11,256 nucleotides of DNA from an uncultured Pleurocapsa sp. (GCA_937884735.1 CAKZYI010000236.1:1-11256); one strand, 5' to 3'; numbered from the stretch's first letter, positions 1 to 6,422 are shown. Made by a program: numbers and translations. The notes: generated by a model not told the origin, from the sequence alone.

Positions 1-126
1 CAATAACTAATGACTAATAACCAATAACCAATAACTAATGACTAATACCCTATAACCAATAACTAATGACTAATAACCAATAACTAATAACTAATAACTA
101 ATAACCGATGACCAATAACCAATGAC
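1..126 (+). repeat. Heptamer tandem array (STRR), 18 units, ending in a start codon
   Basis: The first 126 bases divide exactly into 18 heptamers. Fifteen fit the consensus YAATRAC (CAATAAC, TAATAAC, TAATGAC, CAATGAC), and three are degenerate (units at 43-49, 50-56 and 106-112). The array continues off the left edge, so its true length is unknown. This is the short tandemly repeated repetitive (STRR) class described in cyanobacteria. The last unit, CAATGAC at 120-126, contains the ATG of the next gene at 122-124. I see no separate Shine-Dalgarno sequence and no clear promoter in this stretch; any promoter must lie within or beyond the array. Confidence 0.95.
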
Positions 127-1234
127 TCAGGCTAGTACTAAATTTGCGATCGCTATCTGGGAAATAATTATTGCTCTATTTTTGGGTATAGGAATCTCAT
201 ATTTAGGTTTGGGGAGTATCGCCTGGATTTTTGGCGGCATGGGTGCGGGTGTAATAGTTATCAAAAGTTATCAAGCTATTTTTAAAAACACTCTCAAACC
301 CAATAAAATTGCCAGGAAAATTGGACAGTCAATGGTTGGTTTATCCATCGGATTTGCGATCGCCGATAGTAATTTATTAGCTGCTTCCTCTCGGTTGCCA
401 CTGTTTATATTTTTAACGTTATTTATGTTATTTTGTGGCAGTGGAATTGGTTATTTTTACTCTCGTATTAGTCAAATCAACTTGCTCAATGCCATGTTAG
501 CTACTGTGCCTGGTGGAGTAGCCACTATGTCTAGTATTGCTGCGGAATACGATCGCAATGTTTCCTTGGTGGCAATGGTGCAAACTCTCCGCATTACCAG
601 CGTAATTTTAATTATTCCTTTAATAGCAGGAATATCCGAGCGTAATATCAATCAGACTATATTTTCTTGGCAAGACTTTGTAATTAATCAGGATTTGGTT
701 TATTTATGCTTACTAATCCTGGTAATTGCTACAGCTTACCTCGGAGTAAAAATAGCAACTAAACTACGTATTCCTGCTGCTTCCTTTTTTGGAACTTTGG
801 TTATTGGCACGATTTTTAATTATGGTATTTCCTCTCTTCCTTATATTCCTGAGATTGTTTTTACTCCACCTCAAGCTATAAGTATAGTTGGTCAAATATT
901 ATTAGGAATTACCGTTGGAGAAGCTTGGAGCGAAAGTGTAAATATTACCAGCAAAAATGTTCTCCATGCCTTTATTTCAGTGGCAATGACCATTGTTAGT
1001 GGATTTGTTGCTGCTACTATTGCGATCGTGTTTACCCCTTGGGACTGGCTAACTTGTATGCTGCTGACTGCACCAGGAGGTTCGACAGAAATGATTTTAG
1101 TCGCCCTTGCACTAGACCATCATCCAGAAATTGTGCCCCTGGCTCATTCTGTGCGTTTAATGGCTCTCAACTTATCTTTGCCACTGTGGATATTTTTATT
1201 TCGCCATTGGGAAAAGAAATCTACTGATTGTTAG
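122..1234 (+). CDS. AbrB-family polytopic membrane protein (PF05145, duplicated)
   Basis: This 370-residue protein is almost entirely hydrophobic, with roughly ten membrane segments, so it sits in the inner membrane. It matches the AbrB family (PF05145, often misnamed 'ammonia monooxygenase' or 'AbrB transcriptional regulator'; unrelated to the Bacillus DNA-binding AbrB). The family's internal duplication is visible. TVPGG at 128-132 followed by R157 in the first half matches TAPGG at 316-320 followed by R345 in the second, and GQSMVGLSIG (68-77) matches GQILLGITVG (257-266). Length is normal for the family. The molecular role is not established; transport is plausible from the fold but is inference. 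The ATG at 122 is the only usable start, because no ATG, GTG or TTG follows before the first membrane helix. That ATG is part of a repeat heptamer. The stop codon also touches a repeat unit. The gene stands alone on the plus strand. Confidence 0.85.
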   Translation: MTQASTKFAIAIWEIIIALFLGIGISYLGLGSIAWIFGGMGAGVIVIKSYQAIFKNTLKPNKIARKIGQSMVGLSIGFAIADSNLLAASSRLPLFIFLTLFMLFCGSGIGYFYSRISQINLLNAMLATVPGGVATMSSIAAEYDRNVSLVAMVQTLRITSVILIIPLIAGISERNINQTIFSWQDFVINQDLVYLCLLILVIATAYLGVKIATKLRIPAASFFGTLVIGTIFNYGISSLPYIPEIVFTPPQAISIVGQILLGITVGEAWSESVNITSKNVLHAFISVAMTIVSGFVAATIAIVFTPWDWLTCMLLTAPGGSTEMILVALALDHHPEIVPLAHSVRLMALNLSLPLWIFLFRHWEKKSTDC

Positions 1235-1327
1235 TTATTGATTATTGCGAGACAGTTGCGTTGCGGGGGTTCCCCCCGTTGAGCAAACTGTCGAGGGTGG
1301 TTATTGGTCATTGGTTATTGGTTATCA
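1234..1327. repeat. Heptamer units flanking a hairpin element
   Basis: Heptamers in the opposite orientation to the array at 1-126 occur as GTTATTG at 1234-1240 and ATTATTG at 1241-1247, and again as GTTATTG, GTCATTG, GTTATTG, GTTATCA at 1300-1327. The G of the AbrB-family TAG stop (1232-1234) is the first base of the first unit. The two short blocks flank the GC-rich hairpin at 1251-1292, suggesting that the hairpin element inserted into a longer heptamer array. Confidence 0.8.
1251..1292. repeat. GC-rich imperfect inverted repeat (REP/MITE-like or terminator)
   Basis: The outer arms GACAGTT (1251-1257) and AACTGTC (1286-1292) pair perfectly. GC at 1258-1259 can extend the stem with GC at 1283-1284 across one bulged A. 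An inner GGGGG (1265-1269) pairs with the C6 run (1272-1277) around a very small loop. The element is much more GC-rich than its surroundings and begins 16 bp after the AbrB-family stop. No T run follows, so it is not a textbook intrinsic terminator. Its compact, symmetric form suits a dispersed palindromic repeat, which could still end or protect the upstream transcript. That role is inference. Confidence 0.6.
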
Positions 1328-1381
1328 ATTTCAAAAACTAAAAATTGTTCTAATTGTACTTAACTTACTCATTTACTCATC

Positions 1382-1708
1382 ATGGAATTAACATCTAAGA
1401 ATGCCGAAAAAATGGCATTAGAATTTTTTTTAGAAGATTATGAAGTTCCAGAAGAAGATCGCGACTTTTTTATTTCTTTGAGTTCTCACAGTGTAGATAA
1501 TCGCTGGTATGTAGTAGAAATTGGTGTGGAAGGATTACCAGATAAGTGGATAATTCAAGTTTATGATGAAACTAAAGATTGCGACCCCTGTTTTACCTTT
1601 GTCTCACCAATTAAAGCTTCAGAAAATGAGACGGGATTAGAAGAAATGCCCCAAAGTATTGCTGAAATATTGCGATCGGAACGCCAAAATATAGTCGTTA
1701 GTTATTAG
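1382..1708 (+). CDS. Conserved-looking small acidic protein, function unknown
   Basis: I do not recognise a named family for this 108-residue protein. It is acidic and soluble, with no signal peptide or membrane segment. The core (residues 41-80) reads as alternating beta strands with a compact motif, WYVVEIG...GLPDKWIIQVYD followed by C67-x-x-C70 and FVSPI. The two cysteines could bind metal or form a disulfide, but nothing else supports that. The start lacks a Shine-Dalgarno sequence; upstream is pyrimidine-rich. The last codons (GTT AGT TAT TAG) resemble the GTTATTR heptamers of the neighbouring repeats, so the C-terminal tail may derive from repeat DNA. It is 43 bp upstream of the cupin gene on the same strand and may be co-transcribed with it. 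Confidence 0.65.
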   Translation: MELTSKNAEKMALEFFLEDYEVPEEDRDFFISLSSHSVDNRWYVVEIGVEGLPDKWIIQVYDETKDCDPCFTFVSPIKASENETGLEEMPQSIAEILRSERQNIVVSY

Positions 1709-1730
1709 TCGTAGATTTTTACTGAATAGC

Positions 1731-1751
1731 GAATGACAAAGGACAAATAAA
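1731..1751 (+). promoter_or_regulatory. Repeat-built ribosome binding site of the cupin gene
   Basis: Three 7-base units stand directly before the ATG at 1752: GAATGAC (1731-1737), AAAGGAC (1738-1744) and AAATAAA (1745-1751). AGGA at 1740-1743 is a good Shine-Dalgarno core, 8 bases from the start codon. The same AAAGGAC-N7-ATG layout precedes coxC and the GMC gene in this window. Confidence 0.65.
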
Positions 1752-2375
1752 ATGAAAACAGCAGATTGGTTAGTCAAAAAAGATGGTATTTGCTGTCTGT
1801 GTCAGTCAGTGAGAGATTGGGATTTATTAGCTGAAGAATATCGACTATATCGGTTTTTAACAGAAGCAGAAGATATTATCAGGTTGGCGGCTGCCGAAGG
1901 AATGAACGAGATAAGTTATCTATCAGGACTGCGGATGTTGGTTAGAAAACTGGTTTTGAACTGTTATACCATCAAGACTCGACTGCCCGAAGCAAACTCA
2001 AAGACTGGAGTTTCTGTAGTTATGCTATACGATGAGTTGGGATTTCCGATGACTATTCAAACAGAAATGAATTTGCCTGGAACAACCTCCCCAATCCACA
2101 ATCATGGTACTTGGGGGATTGTAGTCGTGCTAGAGGGAAAACAAAAAAATACTTTCTGGAAACGTAATCCTACTAGCGAATTTCCTGGCAAAATAGACCG
2201 CGTTGGTGAAAGAATTATCGAACCAGGAGATATTATTAGCTTTACTACTGATGCTATTCATAGCATTGAAGCATTGGGAGATAACCCTACTATCACCTTA
2301 AATTTGTATGGGGAAACTCATGGTGATAAAAGATTTCAGTTCGATTTTAATAAGCAGACTGCTAAGAATTTTTAA
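1752..2375 (+). CDS. Cupin protein of the cysteine/thiol dioxygenase type
   Basis: This 207-residue soluble protein has a C-terminal cupin barrel like cysteine dioxygenase and 3-mercaptopropionate dioxygenase, non-heme Fe(II) enzymes that oxidise a thiol to a sulfinate. The predicted iron ligands are H116 and H118 in HNHGTWG and H170 in the second cupin motif (EPGDIISFTTDAIHSIE, 157-173). This three-His site, without the usual cupin Glu, is typical of thiol dioxygenases. There is no Cys five residues after H118, so the Cys-Tyr crosslink of mammalian CDO cannot form, as in many bacterial members. Two things are odd. The Arg that binds the cysteine carboxylate in CDO is not evident (the region reads VVMLYDELG), and the Ser-His-Tyr triad seems to be T182-N184-Y186. 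The substrate may therefore not be cysteine. It lies between the small acidic protein and SelO on the same strand. Confidence 0.75.
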   Translation: MKTADWLVKKDGICCLCQSVRDWDLLAEEYRLYRFLTEAEDIIRLAAAEGMNEISYLSGLRMLVRKLVLNCYTIKTRLPEANSKTGVSVVMLYDELGFPMTIQTEMNLPGTTSPIHNHGTWGIVVVLEGKQKNTFWKRNPTSEFPGKIDRVGERIIEPGDIISFTTDAIHSIEALGDNPTITLNLYGETHGDKRFQFDFNKQTAKNF

Positions 2376-2406
2376 TTGGTCATTGGTTACTGGTCATTAG
2401 TCATCA
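2372..2406. repeat. Short heptamer array, 5 units
   Basis: Units TTAATTG, GTCATTG, GTTACTG, GTCATTA and GTCATCA run from 2372 to 2406 in the reverse orientation of the YAATRAC consensus. The TAA stop of the cupin gene (2373-2375) lies inside the first, degenerate unit. The array fills most of the 83-bp gap before selO. Confidence 0.75.
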
Positions 2407-2458
2407 GATCGAAAATGTACGGCAAAAAACGAGTGATGTTATGCCCCTGTAATAACGA

Positions 2459-3868
2459 ATGGCAAATCCTTTTTTCAATCTTAATTACGAACCAGTTTTA
2501 GAGTCGTTGGGTAATCAATACTTCGATCGCGTGCAGCCTGCTAATTTCTCTCAGCATATTCTGCGCTTTCGTAATGATAAGCTTTTGCCGATTTTGGGTT
2601 TGGATTCTGATACAGTTAGCGATCGGCATTTTCTCGATTTTGGCGGTCGTTTTCGAGGCAAACAATCTTGTTTGGCACTTCGCTATCATGGTTATCAGTT
2701 TGGGCAATACAATCCCTATTTGGGAGATGGGCGGGGAGTCCTTTATGGGCAGGTACGAGGGACTGACGGAAAGCTATATGATTTTGGCACGAAGGGATCG
2801 GGACAAACTCCCTATTCCCAATCTAGAGATGGTCGTTTGACTCTTAGAAGTGGAGTTCGCGAAGTGCTAGCTGCGGAGACATTACATTGTTTGGGTATCA
2901 AAACATCTCGCTGTTTGAGTTTAATTGAAACTGAAGCTTTAACCAGAAATGATGAATTGTTTCGAGGTGCGGTTATGGTGCGTCTTAGCAATTCTCATCT
3001 GCGTTTTGGTACTTTTGAACGCTTAGAATATTACGATCGCATCGATCTAATTCAGCAGTTATTAGACCATGTTATTCAATACTATTATCCCCATCTATGG
3101 CAACAATCAGATTGTTATGTTCGTTTTTATAGGGAATTGGTAGAGCGTGTCGCTAAATTGGTCGCGCAATGGATGGCTGTGGGTTTTTGTCATGGAGTAC
3201 TGAATACCGATAATATGTCGATTGTAGGAGAAAGCTTTGATTATGGTGCTTATGCTTTTATCGATACATATAACCCCACATTCACTCCTGCTACATTCGA
3301 TCGCCAAGGAAGATATAGCTATCGCAATCAGCCAAGTGTATGTCGTTGGAATTTAGCCATGTTGCAGCATCCACTATCGGCAGTGATTCCTGAGACAGAA
3401 ATGGAGACAGCTTTAAATACTTTTTTTGAATCCTACACTCAATATTATCATCAGCAAATGTTGCGAAAGTTAGGATTTACTCGTTTATCTGTTTGGGAAA
3501 CTGAAGAATTAATCGATCTTACTCTACAATTTTTGTTTTTAACTAAAGTTAATTATGGCAAATTTTTTAGCGAACTAAGGCAAAACTTTTCTTTACAATG
3601 GCGAGATAAACCTGACTATATTTTGCAAAATTTAAAGTTTTTAGTATCTGGTGAAGAAGTAGATATTCTAAAACGTTGGTGCTGGCTTTATCATCGATTA
3701 CTGGTAGAGCGATCGCCTAACGAAATTAAAAAAATGTCCCAAATTTTACAAATAACAAACCCCACAGTTGTATTATCAGAATCGAAAGTCAAAGCTATTT
3801 GTCAGGCTATTAATAAGCATGATAGCTGGCAACTATTTATTGAGTTTATTCAACAAATTAGAGCTTAA
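2459..3868 (+). CDS. selO: SelO/YdiU family protein adenylyltransferase (AMPylase)
   Basis: This 469-residue cytosolic pseudokinase-fold enzyme moves AMP from ATP onto Ser/Thr/Tyr of target proteins. In characterised SelO proteins this is linked to redox stress. The family motifs are intact. GTKGSGQTPYS (110-120) supplies the ATP-binding lysine K112, REVLAAE (134-140) includes the partner E135, and HGVLNTDNMS (245-254) supplies D251 and the metal ligand N252. DYG (261-263) supplies the second metal Asp. These positions sit one residue before those of the Pseudomonas syringae enzyme, so the active site looks complete. The C-terminus ends in QQIRA and lacks the Cys (Sec in animals) tail of many SelO proteins, which regulates activity by disulfide formation. 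The ATG at 2459 opens the conserved N-terminus (FDRVQPANF); no strong Shine-Dalgarno precedes it. Several HIP1 sites lie inside. Confidence 0.9.
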   Translation: MANPFFNLNYEPVLESLGNQYFDRVQPANFSQHILRFRNDKLLPILGLDSDTVSDRHFLDFGGRFRGKQSCLALRYHGYQFGQYNPYLGDGRGVLYGQVRGTDGKLYDFGTKGSGQTPYSQSRDGRLTLRSGVREVLAAETLHCLGIKTSRCLSLIETEALTRNDELFRGAVMVRLSNSHLRFGTFERLEYYDRIDLIQQLLDHVIQYYYPHLWQQSDCYVRFYRELVERVAKLVAQWMAVGFCHGVLNTDNMSIVGESFDYGAYAFIDTYNPTFTPATFDRQGRYSYRNQPSVCRWNLAMLQHPLSAVIPETEMETALNTFFESYTQYYHQQMLRKLGFTRLSVWETEELIDLTLQFLFLTKVNYGKFFSELRQNFSLQWRDKPDYILQNLKFLVSGEEVDILKRWCWLYHRLLVERSPNEIKKMSQILQITNPTVVLSESKVKAICQAINKHDSWQLFIEFIQQIRA

Positions 3869-3997
3869 ATATTCTATAAGATTAATATGCGATCGCCAAT
3901 TATGTAATAAAAATCTAGTAGTTTGACTAAAACATTAATCTTTGTTGCAAATAATTTTATTAAGCACAACATATTATGTTATTTTGATTTCTATATT

Positions 3998-4144
3998 CGG
4001 TTTTAATAATTTTCAATTGTTAGAAGTAATGGGGAAAGTTTGGTGAGAATCCATCGCTGTCCCGCAACTGTAATGAGATTAACTAGCGAACCCGCGAGTT
4101 TTTTGGAAAATCTCTAAGTCAGAATGCCCGCCGATATTAACACT
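3998..4144 (+). promoter_or_regulatory. Cobalamin (B12) riboswitch
   Basis: The 307-bp gap between selO and cbtB holds a cobalamin-sensing aptamer. The conserved core GGGGAAAGTTTGGTGAGAAT begins at 4031, then CCATCGCTGTCCCGCAACTG. The 3' B12-box follows as GTCAGAATGCCCGCC (4118-4132). A closing P1 helix can form between TTAATA (4003-4008) and TATTAA (4135-4140). About 35 bases separate the aptamer from the cbtB start, with no hairpin plus T run, so control is more likely translational than by termination. TGCGAGG (4161-4167), which holds the Shine-Dalgarno, could pair with CCCGCA (4061-4066) across one bulged A. That would fit the kissing-loop mechanism known for this class, but it is my inference. 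Bound B12 should reduce CbtB synthesis. From 3869 to 3997 I see only AT-rich DNA and a HIP1 site near 3889. Confidence 0.92.
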
Positions 4145-4163
4145 ACATAAGCAATCAATCTGC

Positions 4164-4168
4164 GAGGT
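4164..4168 (+). promoter_or_regulatory. Shine-Dalgarno of cbtB
   Basis: GAGGT lies 7 bases before the ATG at 4176. It is the probable target of riboswitch control because it follows the aptamer closely and is partly complementary to its CCCGCA segment. Confidence 0.6.
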
Positions 4169-4175
4169 ACAGATA

Positions 4176-4358
4176 ATGGCTAGCACAAATATTTTTTGGC
4201 AGCGCACTCAGCGTTTGGTTTTGTCATTGCCAGTTCAGGTTTTCCTGTTAATTGGTATGTGTCTAATAATTCTTTGGACGCTTTATTTTTCAACCTATCC
4301 CCTATATGACGCACTGCATGAGACTCGACACCACACTCTTGCAGTCGCCTGTTATTAA
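4176..4358 (+). CDS. cbtB: CbtB-family cobalt transporter subunit
   Basis: This 60-residue protein has one membrane helix (about 19-41) and a short His-rich C-terminal tail, YDALHETRHH, ending in ACY. This is the architecture of CbtB (PF09489), a small protein repeatedly found under B12 riboswitches and thought to help take up cobalt, usually with the larger CbtA. The tail His residues (H48, H52, H53) and C59 are likely metal ligands. In CbtB proteins as I know them the tail usually ends in Cys-His and has a His where Y44 stands; here both positions are Tyr (TAT for CAT would be one base each). The riboswitch directly upstream supports the assignment independently. No intact cbtA is present; a broken short frame and a DUF1636 gene follow on the same strand. 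Confidence 0.85.
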   Translation: MASTNIFWQRTQRLVLSLPVQVFLLIGMCLIILWTLYFSTYPLYDALHETRHHTLAVACY

Positions 4359-4369
4359 ATCAATAAAAA

Positions 4370-4462
4370 ATGAAATCAATTAAATCTGTTTTGCTGGCTC
4401 TAGTTGCGATCGCAATTAGCTGATTAATCTGGCTGTCCAAACCAGCCCCTATTAGCTCTTAA
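4370..4462 (+). pseudogene. Signal-peptide-like short frame interrupted by in-frame TGA
   Basis: Eleven bases after cbtB, an ATG opens MKSIKSVLLALVAIAIS, a lysine-led hydrophobic stretch like a signal peptide or membrane anchor. TGA stops it at 4421-4423. The same frame continues with LIWLSKPAPISS to a TAA at 4460-4462. Reading TGA as Trp (TGG) would give one continuous hydrophobic segment of about 19 residues with a short tail. This could be a disabled 30-residue membrane peptide, or the N-terminal remnant of a larger exported or membrane partner of CbtB whose body has been lost. I do not recognise the sequence. Its position between cbtB and DUF1636 makes a cobalt/B12 connection plausible but unproven. 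It could also be chance coding in AT-rich DNA. Confidence 0.35.
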
Positions 4463-4531
4463 AAAGTGGATAAAAGCTTTTGAGCTTATCTCGAACTGAA
4501 AAATCCCAATAACTAACTTAACAAAACTACC

Positions 4532-4915
4532 ATGACCGAACACACTTTATTAGTTTGTAGTCTGTGTCGCTTCTCTGAAACTCAAAATAAAAAACATGGA
4601 CTTTCAGGAGGACAACATTTAATTGAAGAATTGAAAAAAGGTTTAGAAGAGCATGACTGGAGCGATCGCATTGAGATAAAACCTGTTTCCTGTATGGCAG
4701 CCTGTCGTCGTTCCTGCGCCGTTACTTTGGCTGCCAATGATAAACTGACATTTATCCTAGAAAAGCTAGCACCGATAGAATCTGTCCCCGATCTACTAAA
4801 ATTTATCGAGCAGTATGTGACAACACCCAAGGGAAAAGTTCCCTATAGAGAGAGAGCGAGGAGTATCCAGCAGTCAACCTCCTTTATTTTGCCGCCTCTA
4901 TCTGATTCCTATTAA
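4532..4915 (+). CDS. DUF1636 metal-binding protein
   Basis: This 127-residue soluble protein belongs to DUF1636 (PF07845, COG5469 predicted metal-binding proteins). Cysteines lie in two clusters, C9-x2-C12 near the N-terminus and C54-x3-C58-x3-C62 in the centre, a pattern like thioredoxin-fold 2Fe-2S ferredoxins. A metal or iron-sulfur site is likely but not proven. The C-terminal GKVPYRERARS...ILPP matches the family's closing region. Members are often found near cobalamin and cobalt genes (CobW, CobN, CbtA/CbtB), which agrees with the riboswitch-cbtB unit 173 bp upstream. It may be expressed from the same transcript, though a separate promoter in the gap cannot be excluded. The start has no strong Shine-Dalgarno. 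The 3' end faces the GMC gene with only 16 bp between, leaving no room for a separate terminator. Confidence 0.8.
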   Translation: MTEHTLLVCSLCRFSETQNKKHGLSGGQHLIEELKKGLEEHDWSDRIEIKPVSCMAACRRSCAVTLAANDKLTFILEKLAPIESVPDLLKFIEQYVTTPKGKVPYRERARSIQQSTSFILPPLSDSY

Positions 4916-4931
4916 GCAAGATACTTTATAT

Positions 4932-6422
4932 CTAAGCCAATCTCTCGATCAATTTATCTCCCACTCGCAAAGCATTAGCAATTACTGTTAAAGCAGGACT
5001 AACCGCAGCACTAGAAGGAAAGAAACTACTGTCTACCACATAGAGATTATCAACATCATGGGTGCGACAGTCTAGGTCTAAGACAGAAGACTGGGGATCG
5101 ACCCCAAAACGACAAGTACCGCATTGATGGGCGACTACTTGGATGGGCGCACCACCATAGGGATGGATACCACGAGATTTTTTATCAGTGGCTTTGAGAA
5201 CTTCTTGCCAACGATATAATAAGCGATCGTGTGCCTCCAAATTGTTGGGTGTATAGTCAAGATAGACCTTTTCTCCTTTAAGATAAACTCTATTTTTCGG
5301 ATCGGGTAAATTCTCAGTTTGCAGCCACCAGCCAACGGAGTTTTTGGCTAATTTCTTTAGACCAAAACCAGGCATTAATTTGGCTGCGATCGATAGAATT
5401 GGTGGAGATTCAGAAAAAATAACATCTTGGAGCAAACCTCCCGCATCTTGAATGTGTCCCATGGGGTACGGATTATCTTTATCTCCACAATAAAAATCTT
5501 TATTTTTCATACTGCGTTGAAACAAACCATCATTAGGCTTGGGAGACTGCTGAAGAATTACCGTCATTAATTGCTTCATCAAATTGCGTCCCACCAAATC
5601 GGAACTATTCGCCAACCCATTGGGATATTTTTCATTAGCCGATCGCAATAATAAAGCAGCAGAATTAATCGCTCCACAGGAAAGCACGACAATATGACCC
5701 ATAAATAAATAAGTCTGTCCATTTACCTCTGCTTGAACCCCTTTTACTTCAGTTCCCGCAGGATTAGTGTGTAAAGAAACTACCTTTGCCGAAGTCTTCA
5801 GAGTTATATCCCTTTTTGCCCGAATAGCTGGGCTAATTCCCGTATCTTCCGAGTCTGTGCGTCCTTCATCCCCAATACCAATAGGCAGATATGAAGGATG
5901 GAGTCCGTGTTTGGATAAGCGATCGCCTAATTCTTCTATTTGAACAATGCGATCGACTGGAGGCAGAGGAAAATCTTTGCTCCGAGAGGGTTCTGTCGGA
6001 TCGTCACCAGTCTTACCATGTGCCTGATATAGTTCCTCCGCTTCTGTATAATAGGGTTCAAAATCGGCATACTTCAAACCCCAAGCGGGGGAAATCCCTT
6101 CTTGATGTTGTACTTGCTCAAAATCCTTTTCTCGCAGGCGCGATAAAACCCCGCTATAGATTTTGGTGTTTCCCCCAACACAATACTTAGCCTGGGGAAA
6201 AAACGGCTCACCCTCGCGATCGTACCACTGTTCTGGGGCGTGATAATCTTCTTTTTTAAACAGTTCGTCTTCAACTAATTCCGAACTTTCTTTTTCCGTA
6301 AACTCGCCCTGTTCTAATACTAGAATTTTCTTGCCAGCCTCGGCTAATTTGCGAGCGATCGTTCCTCCCCCCGCGCCAGTGCCAACAATAATCACATCGT
6401 AAAATTGGTCGTCGATAATCAT
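4932..6422 (-). CDS. GMC-family FAD-dependent oxidoreductase
   Basis: This 496-residue flavoenzyme is of the glucose-methanol-choline class and oxidises an alcohol or similar group using FAD. The N-terminal Rossmann motif G14-x-G16-x-x-G19 is followed by E37, which binds the adenosine ribose. GGNTKIYSG (83-91) is the family's FAD-contact segment. The C-terminal domain has AHQCGTCRFG (431-440) with the catalytic H432, then DNLYVVDSSFFP and AVSPALTVIANALR. In GMC enzymes the second active-site residue is His or Asn in the V-N/H-P context; here it is S475 (codon AGT, one base from AAT). Activity may therefore be altered. The substrate is unknown. There is no signal peptide. It starts from the AAAGGAC-N7-ATG layout, 64 bp downstream of xisI-like on the same strand, and ends convergent with DUF1636. 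Confidence 0.85.
   Translation of the reverse strand: MIIDDQFYDVIIVGTGAGGGTIARKLAEAGKKILVLEQGEFTEKESSELVEDELFKKEDYHAPEQWYDREGEPFFPQAKYCVGGNTKIYSGVLSRLREKDFEQVQHQEGISPAWGLKYADFEPYYTEAEELYQAHGKTGDDPTEPSRSKDFPLPPVDRIVQIEELGDRLSKHGLHPSYLPIGIGDEGRTDSEDTGISPAIRAKRDITLKTSAKVVSLHTNPAGTEVKGVQAEVNGQTYLFMGHIVVLSCGAINSAALLLRSANEKYPNGLANSSDLVGRNLMKQLMTVILQQSPKPNDGLFQRSMKNKDFYCGDKDNPYPMGHIQDAGGLLQDVIFSESPPILSIAAKLMPGFGLKKLAKNSVGWWLQTENLPDPKNRVYLKGEKVYLDYTPNNLEAHDRLLYRWQEVLKATDKKSRGIHPYGGAPIQVVAHQCGTCRFGVDPQSSVLDLDCRTHDVDNLYVVDSSFFPSSAAVSPALTVIANALRVGDKLIERLA

Noticed and set aside
1..126. Possible CRISPR array from the dense short repeats
   Set aside because: Units are 7 bases and contiguous with no unique spacers, and no cas genes are present; this is an STRR heptamer array.
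3923..3955. Promoter-like TTGACT with a downstream AATAAT before the riboswitch
   Set aside because: The spacing is 21 bases, outside the usual 16-18, and AT-rich DNA gives such matches by chance. A promoter must exist near here but I cannot place it.
4421..4423. Recoding of TGA (selenocysteine or Trp) in the short frame behind cbtB
   Set aside because: There is no downstream stem-loop of SECIS type that I can see, and all other genes here use TGA/TAA/TAG normally as stops or not at all internally. A nonsense mutation or non-coding DNA is simpler.
4467..4493. Possible terminator hairpin (AAGC...GCTT) between the broken frame and DUF1636
   Set aside because: The stem is short with a bulge and no T run follows, so it is weak evidence for separating DUF1636 from the cbtB transcript.
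5891..6190. A 99-codon plus-strand frame opposite the GMC gene
   Set aside because: It is antisense to a conserved gene, with no ribosome site and no recognisable motif.
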